DNA of 64,000 nt, taken from WLMZ01 sp963732585 (GTDB taxonomy: Bacteria; Actinomycetota; Acidimicrobiia; Acidimicrobiales; Ilumatobacteraceae). Below, one piece after another: positions 52,137 through 60,526 of this stretch; positions within the stretch are counted from its first letter, which is position 1, and each line of letters opens with the position of its first letter. The stretch is from the NCBI GenBank assembly GCA_963732585.1, contig CAVSZY010000004.1:682001-746000 (forward strand), read 5' to 3'. The notes beneath the pieces were generated by a model that saw nothing but the letters and a program-made list of their open reading frames with translations, made no database searches and had not been told where the DNA came from. The translations under genes and the position numbers were made by a program.

Positions 52137-53216
52137 ATGTTTCAAGCTGGCGCCTGGCTCATCTCCCAGTTCTATTCGCTGACCAGCAATTATGCCTTCG
52201 CTATCGCCCTCGTGGCGATCGTCGTCATGTTGCTGATCACCCCGCTCACGCTGAAGAGCACCAAGGGCATGTTGGAGATGCAGCGGCTGCAGCCAGAGAT
52301 GCGCCGCCTGCAGGCTGAACACAAGAACGATCGCCAGAAGCTCAACGAAGAGATGATGAAGCTGTACCAGTCGCACAAGGTCAATCCGTTGGCCTCGTGT
52401 CTGCCGTTACTGCTGCAAATGCCGGTGTTCATCGTCATGTTCCGAGTGCTTCACGGACTGACACGACCGGTGACCTGCGCAGGGGAAAAGGCGACGCTCG
52501 ATGCCTGCGCCAACATCGCCACCGGGCGTACGGTTTTTGATCCCGATTACATCTCTCATTCCTCTGACTTGTTTCAGAGTCTCAAGGGCAAGACCGAGAT
52601 GCTCTCGTTCGGCCTCGACCTCGGTGCGAAGCCGGCCGATGTGATCGCCAACGGCGGTTTCGGCAAGGCGATGATCTACACCTTTTTGGTGGTCGTCTTG
52701 GCGGCGTTGTATTACATCCAGCAGCGCATGGTCGCTTCTCGCGCTGCCGTAAGCCCGACGATGTCGGCGACGCAGGCAAAGATCATGCAGTACCTGCCGG
52801 TGGCCTTCGCCTTCTTCCAGCTGTTCTTCATCACAGGTTTGGTCATCTACTACATCACGCAAGCCCTGTTCCGCATCGGCCAGAACGCCTACATCACCAA
52901 GCGCTTTTACAGCGGCGACGAATCGCTTGGTCGTCAGGCTCTAGCAGCTGGCCAAAAGGCGCGTGAGGAAGCAGAGAAGAACGGTGGTTCAGCAGGTGCC
53001 GGTGGTCTGTTTGCGCAGGTGAAGAAGGATGCCCAGGCCAAGCGTGAGGCCCAAGGCACACCGAAGTCGAACGCAGCAAAGGCGGCACCCACCAGCAAGC
53101 GCGTGACGCCGGCGAAGAGCCGACCGACGCCATCGGGTCGCCCGCAGCGCCCGCAGGCGCCGAACCGGCCGCAGAAGCCGTCCGCTGGTGGCAATCGTTC
53201 GAAGCCGCAGAAGTAG
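52137..53216 (+). CDS. yidC: Membrane protein insertase YidC (Oxa1 family)
   Basis: 359 residues. No large periplasmic domain, as in Gram-positive types: first helix YAFAIALVAIVVMLLITPLTL, then the cytoplasmic hairpin with KSTKGMLEMQRLQPEMRRLQAEHKNDRQKLNEEMMKLYQ, then CLPLLLQMPVFIVMFRVLHG and two further helices around YTFLVVVLAALYYIQQRM and FAFFQLFFITGLVIYYITQ. The C-terminal tail is long and rich in Lys, Pro and Gln (about residues 265-359). It inserts membrane proteins with or without SecYEG. Confidence 0.95.
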   Translation: MFQAGAWLISQFYSLTSNYAFAIALVAIVVMLLITPLTLKSTKGMLEMQRLQPEMRRLQAEHKNDRQKLNEEMMKLYQSHKVNPLASCLPLLLQMPVFIVMFRVLHGLTRPVTCAGEKATLDACANIATGRTVFDPDYISHSSDLFQSLKGKTEMLSFGLDLGAKPADVIANGGFGKAMIYTFLVVVLAALYYIQQRMVASRAAVSPTMSATQAKIMQYLPVAFAFFQLFFITGLVIYYITQALFRIGQNAYITKRFYSGDESLGRQALAAGQKAREEAEKNGGSAGAGGLFAQVKKDAQAKREAQGTPKSNAAKAAPTSKRVTPAKSRPTPSGRPQRPQAPNRPQKPSAGGNRSKPQK

Positions 53217-53303
53217 CGGGTTCGGTACTCAATATCTATCCGGGGCCATCGAGCGCGGCGGACACTCGCCCGATGTGCCGACTCTTTTGAAATCGAGAAT
53301 GCA

Positions 53304-54212
53304 ATGCAGTGGGTTGAAACAACAGGAAAGACCGTCGAAGAAGCCAAGGGATTGGCCCTCGATCAACTTGGTGTCGCCGATGATGATGCCGAGTTCGAAG
53401 TACTCGAACTACCGCGAACAGGTCTGTTTGGGCGGGTCAAAGGCGAAGCGCGCGTGCGCGCCAGGGTGAAACCATCGATGGTCCGCCAGAAGCCGGACCG
53501 GCGTGATCGTAAGCGGGGCCGGGATGAGGGCAAATCGAAGCACTCCTCCCCCAAGTCCGAGGATGCAGTCGATACGGTCGACAAGCACAAGGCACGCACG
53601 GCCGACACGGCCGACTCGGCCGTCTCGACCGACGGTGCCCCTGCGGTGAAGCAACGCAAGGAACGCCAACGCCGCTCCACCACCGCGGCGGAGTCGTCGT
53701 CAACATCATCACAACCGCAGGTCAAGCCTGCCAAGGAGGCAAGTGCAGTGAGCGCGCAACAGGTCGGCGACGAGGCGACGAAGTTCATGTCCGAGTTAGT
53801 GAAGGCGTTTGGCCTCGCTGGCGACGTGACGCTGCGAGAAGACGGCGACGACCTCGAGGTGTTGGTGGCTGGCCCCGACCTCGGCGTGATGGTTGGCCCA
53901 CGTGGTAACACCCTGCAAGCTGTGCAGGATCTGGCCCGTGTCGCCGCTCAGCGCCGCCTCGGCGATCACGACACCCGCTTGCGAGTCGACATCGGTGGAT
54001 ACCGCGAGCGTCGCCGTGAGGCGCTCACCCGCTTTGCCGAGCAGATTGCTGGCCAGGTAGTGGAATCCGGTGAGGCCCGCGCATTGGAGCCGATGAGTTC
54101 TTCGGACCGCAAGGTGATCCACGACGTGCTGACCGAGTTTGAGGGTGTCGTCACCCGTTCCGAGGGTGACGATCCAAAGCGCCGGGTGGTTATCGCCCCG
54201 GCTAATGCCTGA
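53304..54212 (+). CDS. jag: Jag/KhpB RNA-binding protein
   Basis: 302 residues: Jag-N domain (VETTGKTVEEAKGLALDQLGV, ELPRTGLFGRVKGEARVRARV), a long low-complexity Lys/Ser/Thr/Asp linker (about 60-150), a KH domain with VMVGPRGNTLQAVQDLARVA and an R3H domain (YRERRREALTRFAEQIA). KhpB-type proteins bind RNA and influence cell elongation. The linker is longer than in firmicutes. It follows yidC after 87 bp and overlaps rsmG by 8 bp. Confidence 0.92.
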   Translation: MQWVETTGKTVEEAKGLALDQLGVADDDAEFEVLELPRTGLFGRVKGEARVRARVKPSMVRQKPDRRDRKRGRDEGKSKHSSPKSEDAVDTVDKHKARTADTADSAVSTDGAPAVKQRKERQRRSTTAAESSSTSSQPQVKPAKEASAVSAQQVGDEATKFMSELVKAFGLAGDVTLREDGDDLEVLVAGPDLGVMVGPRGNTLQAVQDLARVAAQRRLGDHDTRLRVDIGGYRERRREALTRFAEQIAGQVVESGEARALEPMSSSDRKVIHDVLTEFEGVVTRSEGDDPKRRVVIAPANA

Positions 54213-54747
54213 CGACTCCCCTCTCCTCGAAGTACTGGGCTCGCTGCGTTCGTACGGCACGCTCGGTGAATCATCGTTAGAACAGGCCGTCGCGCACGCT
54301 GACCGTTTCCTCGCAGCTCTCCCTCAACCATGCGATCGATTGATCGACATTGGCTCTGGAGGGGGGTTGCCGGGCCTTGTCATCGCCTGGCGGCTGGCAG
54401 GCACCCAGATTGTGCTCTGTGATCGCCGTGAACGACGTTGCGACCTGCTGCGTCGTGCTGTCTCCAGGCTCGGGCTGTCCGTCGAGGTGGTGACCGCCGA
54501 TGTCACTCGACTTGGGCGAGACAAGAGATTCGTCGGCCAGTTTGATTGCTGCACGGCACGTTCCTTTGGCCCACCGATCTGGACATTGCAGTGCGCCCGT
54601 CCCTTTCTTCGGCATGGTGGATTGTTCGTGATCTCCGAGCCCCCCTCGCCCGATGAAACGCGCTGGCCAGCCGTCGAGGTCGCCGCCGCCGGCTTTCTGT
54701 CGACGGCCGATGATCTGCCTGGAATCCGCCGGTTCCTAGCCGCCTAG
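54205..54747 (+). CDS. rsmG: 16S rRNA (guanine527-N7)-methyltransferase RsmG
   Basis: 180 residues, somewhat short for the family. SAM-binding motif RLIDIGSGGGLPGLVIAWRL (about residues 45-64), VLCDRRERRCDLLRRAVSRLGL, then DCCTARSFGPPIW. It methylates G527 of 16S rRNA. ATG 54205 overlaps the jag stop. In this neighbourhood it precedes parA, and two parS sites lie right after its stop. Loss of function in other bacteria gives low-level streptomycin resistance; nothing here suggests inactivation. Confidence 0.9.
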   Translation: MPDDSPLLEVLGSLRSYGTLGESSLEQAVAHADRFLAALPQPCDRLIDIGSGGGLPGLVIAWRLAGTQIVLCDRRERRCDLLRRAVSRLGLSVEVVTADVTRLGRDKRFVGQFDCCTARSFGPPIWTLQCARPFLRHGGLFVISEPPSPDETRWPAVEVAAAGFLSTADDLPGIRRFLAA

Positions 54748-54765
54748 TGGTGGAGAGTTTTCCGG

Positions 54766-54781
54766 TGTTTCACGTGAAACA
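54766..54781. other. parS centromere site 1
   Basis: TGTTTCACGTGAAACA, a perfect match to the consensus parS of chromosomal ParABS systems, 18 bp after the rsmG stop and 207 bp before the parA start. ParB loads here and spreads. Confidence 0.95.
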
Positions 54782-54804
54782 CTGGAGGTAGAGAGGAACC
54801 CCAG

Positions 54805-54820
54805 TGTTTCACGTGAAACA
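54805..54820. other. parS centromere site 2
   Basis: A second perfect TGTTTCACGTGAAACA, 39 bp from the first start to start. The flanks CCAG and CTGG extend its symmetry to 24 bp. The pair is about 3.7 kb from dnaA, close to the parABS genes. Confidence 0.95.
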
Positions 54821-54972
54821 CTGGCCATTCCCGACAAACCATCAAGAACGGGCTAACCTGGCGTCGTTCCGGATTGCTCGGGTTCCCCACCGAGACTCCC
54901 CTGCCCGGAGTCGATCTTGCAGAGCCACGTCAAGCCCTCTCCGCAGTAGAGGACGACCTAAGGAGCACCCAC

Positions 54973-55836
54973 ATGGCAGCCGTGTCGAAACACGGTGAGC
55001 AGCACTTCAGTCCGATCGGAATCCCAACATCGGACACGGTTGCTGATCACTATCAACTCCCTCGGGTGATCGCCGTCGCCAATCAGAAAGGCGGCGTCGG
55101 CAAGACAACGACCACGATCAACCTGGGCGCCTGTCTCGCTGAACTTGGCCATCGAGTGCTGGTCATCGATCTCGACCCGCAGGGCAACGCCTCTACCGGG
55201 CTCGGCATTGAGAACCGTGGGCTGGAAACGTCGATGTATCACGTGATCATGCATGAGGTTCCGCTGGAGAACTGCATCGAGCCATCAGACGTGAAGAACC
55301 TGTTCGTGGCTCCAGCGAGCCTCGATCTCGCAGGCACCGAGATCGAACTGGTACCGGCCTTCAGCCGGGAGAATCGATTGAAGCGCGCTGTTGAGGCGGT
55401 GCTCGACGACTACGACTATGTGTTGATCGACTGTCCCCCATCGCTTGGTTTACTGACCGTCAACGGCCTCACAGCGGCTACCGAGGTCCTCGTCCCGATT
55501 CAGTGCGAGTATTACGCACTCGAAGGGCTCGGCCAGTTGCTGCGCAACGTCGACCTGGTGCGGCGCAATCTCAATCCGACGCTGACCGTCAGCACGATCG
55601 TTTGTGTGATGTACGACGCCCGAACCAAACTTGCCGATCAGGTCGTTCGTGAGGTTCGCGAGCACTTTGGCGACAAAGTGACTCGAGCGGTAGTGCCGAG
55701 AACGGTACGACTCTCCGAGGCACCCTCGTTTGGTCAGCCGATCATCACGTTCGATTCATCATCTCGTGGAGCCACCGCCTACCGCATGGTTGCAAGGGAG
55801 GTGAGCGCTCATGGCACGCCTCGGGGGACTCGGTAA
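54973..55836 (+). CDS. parA: Chromosome-partitioning ATPase ParA (Soj)
   Basis: 287 residues from ATG 54973, with AAGGAG 7 bases upstream; a TTG further up (54874) is less likely. Deviant Walker A motif ANQKGGVGKTTTTINLG (about residues 37-53), VLVIDLDPQGNASTGLG, IDCPPSLGLLTVN and PIQCEYYALEGL are canonical. It binds DNA nonspecifically as an ATP dimer and moves ParB-parS complexes. The gene overlaps parB by 26 bp. Confidence 0.96.
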   Translation: MAAVSKHGEQHFSPIGIPTSDTVADHYQLPRVIAVANQKGGVGKTTTTINLGACLAELGHRVLVIDLDPQGNASTGLGIENRGLETSMYHVIMHEVPLENCIEPSDVKNLFVAPASLDLAGTEIELVPAFSRENRLKRAVEAVLDDYDYVLIDCPPSLGLLTVNGLTAATEVLVPIQCEYYALEGLGQLLRNVDLVRRNLNPTLTVSTIVCVMYDARTKLADQVVREVREHFGDKVTRAVVPRTVRLSEAPSFGQPIITFDSSSRGATAYRMVAREVSAHGTPRGTR

Positions 55837-56731
55837 GGGACTCGGTGCCCTCATTCCTGCCGATCTACAGGGAGACGGTACACAGGACGGCGACGATGCG
55901 CCACGTTTGATCGACATTCCGGTCGATGCCATCGATCCCAATCCAAATCAGCCGCGTGTCCACTTCGACGAGGAAACGCTCGCCGATCTTGCGGCATCGA
56001 TTCAAGAAATCGGTGTCCTGCAACCCGTGCTGGCGCGCGACATGGGCACTGGCCGGTATCAGTTGGTGGCGGGAGAGCGACGGTGGCGTGCAGCACGACG
56101 CGCCGGATTGCTGACCATCCCCGCGGTGGTAAGGATGACAGACGATCTCAGTTCCATCGAGCAGGCGCTCGTCGAGAACTTACATCGCCAAGATCTCACG
56201 GCGCTCGAAGAGGCAGCAGCATTCCAGCAGTTGATCGAAGACTTCAATCTGACGCACGAGCAACTTTCGCAGCGAATCGGCAAGAGCCGATCAGCGATCA
56301 GCAACACGTTGCGCCTGCTCGGGCTCCCGCCATCGATCCAACACCTGCTGGCCGATGGCCGCCTTTCCGCCGGTCACGCCCGAGCGTTGCTGAGTACCCC
56401 GGATCGCGCCTTTCAGGAGCACCTGGCAAGAAAGTCGATCGCCGACGGCTGGTCCGTGAGGCATCTCGAGGAGGCGATTCGAGACCGAACCGGCGGTGGT
56501 GCCAACGCCGAGGATCGAACGCGCACCCAGGACGGGGCGGGGCTCACGTCGGCGACGCGTTTGCGCCCGCCAGGCTTGCTGGAACTGGAATCGCTGCTGG
56601 CCGAGTACCTGGCGACGAACGTCAATGTCAGCATGGGGGCCAAGCGCGGCCGGGTCGTCGTCGACTTTGCCGACCTCGAGGATCTCGAACGCATCTATCG
56701 CAAGATGACCGAGCCCTCAAGAGGTGAGTGA
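55811..56731 (+). CDS. parB: Chromosome-partitioning protein ParB (Spo0J), parS-binding CTPase
   Basis: 306 residues: start MARLGGLGKGLGALIP, the arginine-rich GERRWRAARRAGL in the CTP-binding N-terminal domain (about residues 75-95), the helix-turn-helix LTHEQLSQRIGKSRSAISNTLRLL and the C-terminal dimerisation region. It binds the two parS sites and slides as a clamp. It is followed by a 102-bp gap containing a perfect DnaA box and a convergent cwlM-like gene. Confidence 0.95.
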   Translation: MARLGGLGKGLGALIPADLQGDGTQDGDDAPRLIDIPVDAIDPNPNQPRVHFDEETLADLAASIQEIGVLQPVLARDMGTGRYQLVAGERRWRAARRAGLLTIPAVVRMTDDLSSIEQALVENLHRQDLTALEEAAAFQQLIEDFNLTHEQLSQRIGKSRSAISNTLRLLGLPPSIQHLLADGRLSAGHARALLSTPDRAFQEHLARKSIADGWSVRHLEEAIRDRTGGGANAEDRTRTQDGAGLTSATRLRPPGLLELESLLAEYLATNVNVSMGAKRGRVVVDFADLEDLERIYRKMTEPSRGE

Positions 56732-56802
56732 CGCTGAGGATTGAGCGTCGTAGGTCATCCGCTAGCCAAAGGTGATGGTTACACACACAATGTGGAAATC
56801 TC

Positions 56803-56811
56803 TGTGGATAA
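56803..56811 (-). other. Perfect consensus DnaA box between parB and the CwlM-like gene
   Basis: TGTGGATAA on the plus strand, i.e. TTATCCACA on the minus strand. It lies about 5.7 kb from dnaA, outside the oriC gaps, and is the only strict E. coli-type box seen in the intergenic spaces. Confidence 0.7.
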
Positions 56812-56833
56812 CTGATAGACCCGCCGTGGAACC

Positions 56834-57799
56834 CTACAGTGGTTGTGCAGCCCAGGAGGCCATTGCATCCCTGATGACAACGGTGATCTCCGAAGCCATA
56901 TCGACGGTGTGACGCAGCGAACCAAGGCTGCAGAGCACGGCCGGCATGCGGGTCTCGCGAAGTACTTGCAGCCTCATGCCGGCGACCGACGGCTGTACCC
57001 CGTCGACCCCCTCTAGGCCGCTGCAGACGCGTGAGGCCAACGATTTACCGCCCGCCGATTCAAACGTCGGCACGGCGTAGAAGGCGATGATCTGCTGCTC
57101 GTCGCTACGGCTCTCGAAACCGAGGTAGACGTCCGCCTCGAACTGGTTGGCGACCTGGGCCTGGGCGATGGCATCTGGCTCGTCGATAGAGACGACGATT
57201 GAGCCAAGCAGCCGGAGCTCGCGAGAGATCAGACGCGTCAGGGGACTGAGGCCGCCGAACTGACCGATGACGACCTTGAGGCCGCGCAACGACGCCACCC
57301 GTCCGCTGCGCAGCAGCAACTCGCGCTCGCGGACCATCGAGACCCCCGGGCCGGTGCCCGTTTGGCGGCTCATGCTGGTCAGCAGCCGAAGCGTGGCGGC
57401 TCCAAAGGTGCCGTCAGCGGTCTCGCCGCAGTTTTCCTGAAAGTCTTGCACTGCGGTGGCTGTCTTCGGTCCGAAGATGCCGTCGACGCGCCCACAATCG
57501 AAACCGATTCGTCCGAGCATGCTCTGCAATTCGGCAACATCGTCGCCGCGCAGATTTGGTGAGGTCAGTAACAACAGGCGTTCACCGAGACGCCATGAGG
57601 CCTCGACGAGCGCTGACCAGGTGGTTGCGTCGCACACGCCGTCCACTCGCAGGCAACGCACTTCCTGAAATCGGCGCAGTGCGTCTTCGGTTGCAGGACA
57701 GAACAGCCCAGCGATCGTCGAACCGGGGGATAAGAACGACGCCGTTGTCAGCCGACGTTGCAGGTCTCGTATTGCTTCTCCGCGCTGACCGCGGGTCAG
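56834..57799 (-). CDS. CwlM-like protein: two peptidoglycan-binding domains and a degenerate amidase_3 domain
   Basis: About 321 residues if started at CTG 57799, which overlaps the trxA stop as CTGA; no ATG, GTG or TTG exists before GTG 57661, yet the codons between clearly encode a PG-binding repeat (RGEAIRDLQRRLTTASFL to EDALRRFQEV). A second repeat has DDVAELQSMLGRIGFDCGRVDGIFGPKTATAVQDFQ. In the amidase-like part the zinc ligands are missing: IGQFGG for DPGHGG, LGFESR for LSLHAN, and VLCSLGS for the final VELGF-type glutamate. In mycobacteria CwlM is a non-enzymatic regulator of MurA controlled by PknB; the same gene order here supports orthology. Confidence 0.8.
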   Translation of the reverse strand: MTRGQRGEAIRDLQRRLTTASFLSPGSTIAGLFCPATEDALRRFQEVRCLRVDGVCDATTWSALVEASWRLGERLLLLTSPNLRGDDVAELQSMLGRIGFDCGRVDGIFGPKTATAVQDFQENCGETADGTFGAATLRLLTSMSRQTGTGPGVSMVRERELLLRSGRVASLRGLKVVIGQFGGLSPLTRLISRELRLLGSIVVSIDEPDAIAQAQVANQFEADVYLGFESRSDEQQIIAFYAVPTFESAGGKSLASRVCSGLEGVDGVQPSVAGMRLQVLRETRMPAVLCSLGSLRHTVDMASEITVVIRDAMASWAAQPL

Positions 57800-58134
57800 C
57801 TGCGCGAAGGAAGAAATTCGTTTAGCTCCTGGAGTAGCGGGCCCTTGCCCTTTGCCCCAACCAGTCGCTTGGCGACTTCACCGTCTTTGAAGACCAGTAA
57901 CGTCGGAATGCTCATCACGTTGTAGCGCATCGCCAGTTCCGGGTTCTCGTCGACGTTCAGCTTGGCGATCGTCAGATTCTCGCCATGCTCGGCGGCGATT
58001 TCGCTGAGAATGGGGGCAATCATCTTGCACGGACCGCACCATTCAGCCCAAAAGTCGACGACGACAGGAGTGTCGGCCGAGCTGATGGTCTCGTCAAATG
58101 TGCCAGTTGTCAGGGTCAGAATTCCCTTGGCCAT
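57796..58134 (-). CDS. trxA: Thioredoxin
   Basis: 112 residues, start MAKGILTLTTGTFDETI. The active site is WAEWCGPCKMIAP, with the conserved cis-Pro in MSIPTLLVF. Reduced by TrxB encoded 122 bp upstream in the same direction. Its stop overlaps the CTG proposed as the CwlM-like start. Same order as trxB2-trxC-cwlM in mycobacteria. Confidence 0.96.
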   Translation of the reverse strand: MAKGILTLTTGTFDETISSADTPVVVDFWAEWCGPCKMIAPILSEIAAEHGENLTIAKLNVDENPELAMRYNVMSIPTLLVFKDGEVAKRLVGAKGKGPLLQELNEFLPSRS

Positions 58135-58256
58135 GGTGGGTAGGTCCTTTCGCGAGGAGCGTCATGCTATCCGGTACAACCCGCGGACAGGTGGGGGCAT
58201 TCCGGCACCGGGGGAGAGGTGACGAACGACGCACCAGGTGTCCGGAGGGTGTGGGC

Positions 58257-59213
58257 TCAGTGGTGCGCTGGGCCGTTCGCTTCGAGCCAACGCTCGGCAT
58301 CGATGGCCGCCATGCAGCCAGAACCGGCAGCGGTGATGGCCTGCCGGTAGGTGTGATCCTGGACGTCGCCGCAGGCGAAGATGCCGTCGACATTGGTGTA
58401 AGAGGACCCCTTACGTGTCTCCAAGTACCCGTTGTCCTCCATGTCGAGAATACCCTTGAAGAGATCGGTGTTCGGACGGTGGCCAATGGCGACGAAGAGA
58501 CCGGTGACGGGCAGCGTGCTTTGTTCGTTGGTGACGACGTTGGTCAACATGGCGCCCTCAAGGCGCTCCTCGCCGAGCAGATCAGTGACCTTCGTGTTCC
58601 ATATCATTTCTATCTTTGGATGAGAAAGGGCTCGGTCCTGCATGATCTTCGAAGCCCGCAGCGAGTCTCGTCGATGGATGAGGTACACCTTGCTGGCGAA
58701 CTTGGTGAGGAAGGTCGCTTCCTCGATCGCGCTGTCGCCACCACCGACGACGGCTATCTCCTGGTTACGGAAAAAGAAGCCATCACAGGTGGCGCAGGTC
58801 GATAGGCCATGGCCAAGCAGTCGCTCCTCAGCTGGCAGACCGAGCATCAACGATTGCGCGCCGGTGCTGACGATGATCGAATCGCCGGTGAACAACTCGT
58901 CGCGCACCCAGACCTTGAAGGGACGGGCGCTGAAGTCGACGGCGGTGGCTTTGGCGGTGAGGAAGGCGGCACCAAAGCGTTCCGCCTGCTCGCGAAATCG
59001 GCCCATGAGTTCAGGGCCCATGATGCCTTCGGGGAAGCCGGGAAAGTTCTCCACCTCGGTGGTCAACATCAGTTGACCACCAGGTTGGTCGCTGGTGCTG
59101 CTCAGTTCACCTTCGATGACCAACGGGGCCAGGTTCGCCCGGGCGGTATAGATCGCAGCGGTCAAGCCGGCGGGGCCAGAGCCGATGATAACGACGGGAT
59201 GATGGCTCATCAT
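58257..59213 (-). CDS. trxB: Thioredoxin reductase
   Basis: 318 residues from ATG 59213 (MMSHHPVVIIGSGPAGLTAAIYTARA). FAD-binding GSGPAG, the redox-active CATC in STCATCDGFFF (about residues 138-141), the NADPH-binding GGGDSAIEEATFL and the terminal FAD motif IFACGDVQDHTYRQA are all present. Homodimeric flavoprotein. The start overlaps the upstream membrane protein stop as ATGATGA. Confidence 0.96.
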   Translation of the reverse strand: MMSHHPVVIIGSGPAGLTAAIYTARANLAPLVIEGELSSTSDQPGGQLMLTTEVENFPGFPEGIMGPELMGRFREQAERFGAAFLTAKATAVDFSARPFKVWVRDELFTGDSIIVSTGAQSLMLGLPAEERLLGHGLSTCATCDGFFFRNQEIAVVGGGDSAIEEATFLTKFASKVYLIHRRDSLRASKIMQDRALSHPKIEMIWNTKVTDLLGEERLEGAMLTNVVTNEQSTLPVTGLFVAIGHRPNTDLFKGILDMEDNGYLETRKGSSYTNVDGIFACGDVQDHTYRQAITAAGSGCMAAIDAERWLEANGPAHH

Positions 59214-59536
59214 GCGCCGCGTTTCGGATGGCGCTTGACCAGCAAGAACGCGCCAATCAAGCACAAGGGGACACCGACCAGTAGGTAGGACACCCACACA
59301 GAGGTCTGGTGATCGAGCGGCCACTCCAACAGCGCCTGCAGGCCGCGGGTGAGCATGATCACCAGCAACACAAGGCTGGTCATCGCCCCGAAGGCGGCGA
59401 TGACGCCGTAGATCAAGCCGCGATAGGCGAGCAGAACGGGTTTCGTGGTCTTATCACGAACCCCGCTGACGACACGTTCGATGGTGTCCGCTAGTTGCGG
59501 CGCCCACTCCGGGTTGGTTAGGGGATTTCCCGACAT
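59210..59536 (-). CDS. Small membrane protein, two predicted transmembrane helices
   Basis: 108 residues. After a polar N-terminus (MSGNPLTNPEWAPQLADTIERVVSGVRDKTTKP) come VLLAYRGLIYGVIAAFGAMTSLVLLVIML and SVWVSYLLVGVPLCLIGAFLLV, two hydrophobic segments, then KRHPKRGA. No family recognised with confidence; phage-holin-like small proteins in actinobacteria have this shape. It sits between the anti-sigma gene and trxB. Confidence 0.65.
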   Translation of the reverse strand: MSGNPLTNPEWAPQLADTIERVVSGVRDKTTKPVLLAYRGLIYGVIAAFGAMTSLVLLVIMLTRGLQALLEWPLDHQTSVWVSYLLVGVPLCLIGAFLLVKRHPKRGA

Positions 59537-59584
59537 GGATGCGAGCCTAACCGAGAGCGCAGGGGTCGCAGCAGCTCCACATCG

Positions 59585-60526
59585 CTAGGGCGTAGCGACG
59601 GGAGTGATGGTGCATTGCCGCGGCTCGACAATCGAGACCTGCTGCGTCGCAGGGTCGCGAGTGATGACCACTTCCTGCTCCTCATACAGCACGGCGACTG
59701 CCTCGAGGCCGAGTTCGACTGCACAGCCGTAGTCGCGCACGATGGCTGTGGTGCCGTCAGACTCGACCGGACTCAGCGAACCCTGCCACGCGGAATCGAA
59801 TCCACCTGTCGAATACCAGTTGAGGAGGGCATTCTCATCGGCCAATTGCGGTGCGTTGAGCCACGGCGAGACCATCGCCGGGCCCACGATCTGGGTGATG
59901 CCCGCCGTCGCCTCCGTCGGCTCGACGACCTCGGTTTCGGCGACCGGTGTGGAATTGACGCCTTCGGCAGGCGGTGCGAACGCTGCATCGGTGGACATCG
60001 AGGCTGCCTCCGCCTGCGCCGAGTCGCCGAGAACTTTCGTATCAGCGCCCCCGGCACTGGCGCGAGCGTCTGGCGCTGCTTCTTCAACGGCGATCTTGGA
60101 CGCCTCCGTGGCGGTGCTGTCGTCACCGGACGGGCGCATTACCAGTGCGCCAACGCCAAGCACTGCGACTGCCGCAGCCGCCGCACCCAGCCATACCGAT
60201 TGGCGGCGCAGACGGTCACGTCTGCGGTCATCGAGGGAGTGCACCGGGGTCAGTGGCGCAGCTGGCGGTGTGGCGACAGCAACAGTCTGCGCTGGCGCCG
60301 ACACGGACACCTCGGTATCGAACACGGCGAGCGCCGCGGCCAGTGCCCGTTGCTTGGCCTCGGGTGGAGTTTCAACCCGAGCAAGCTGGCTACGAAGCTG
60401 GTGCAACGTGCTGTGGGAGGCATCCAGGTGGCCTCGATCTTCGATCGTCACCAGCTCGCGCGGATCAAGCTCTTTGTCGAAAGCTGCGCTGTGCAGCTCT
60501 GCGAGGAAGTCAGGGTCGTTGATCAT
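59585..60526 (-). CDS. Probable membrane-anchored anti-sigma factor
   Basis: 313 residues. A cytosolic N-terminus (about 1-108) with an Asp/Glu- and His-containing helical stretch and DDRRRDRLRRQ just before the membrane segment SVWLGAAAAAVAVLGVGALVMRP (about 109-131), then an Ala/Thr/Glu-rich extracytoplasmic part ending around 313. The zinc-binding HxxxCxxC of ZAS proteins is absent. It overlaps the ECF sigma gene as ATGA, the classical arrangement for a cognate anti-sigma (Rv3912 beside sigM in mycobacteria). The extracellular part has no recognised domain. Confidence 0.75.
   Translation of the reverse strand: MINDPDFLAELHSAAFDKELDPRELVTIEDRGHLDASHSTLHQLRSQLARVETPPEAKQRALAAALAVFDTEVSVSAPAQTVAVATPPAAPLTPVHSLDDRRRDRLRRQSVWLGAAAAAVAVLGVGALVMRPSGDDSTATEASKIAVEEAAPDARASAGGADTKVLGDSAQAEAASMSTDAAFAPPAEGVNSTPVAETEVVEPTEATAGITQIVGPAMVSPWLNAPQLADENALLNWYSTGGFDSAWQGSLSPVESDGTTAIVRDYGCAVELGLEAVAVLYEEQEVVITRDPATQQVSIVEPRQCTITPVATP

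Noticed and set aside
56730..56749. Hairpin GACGCT/AGCGTC after parB as a terminator
   Set aside because: The stem is only 6 bp and no T-run follows.
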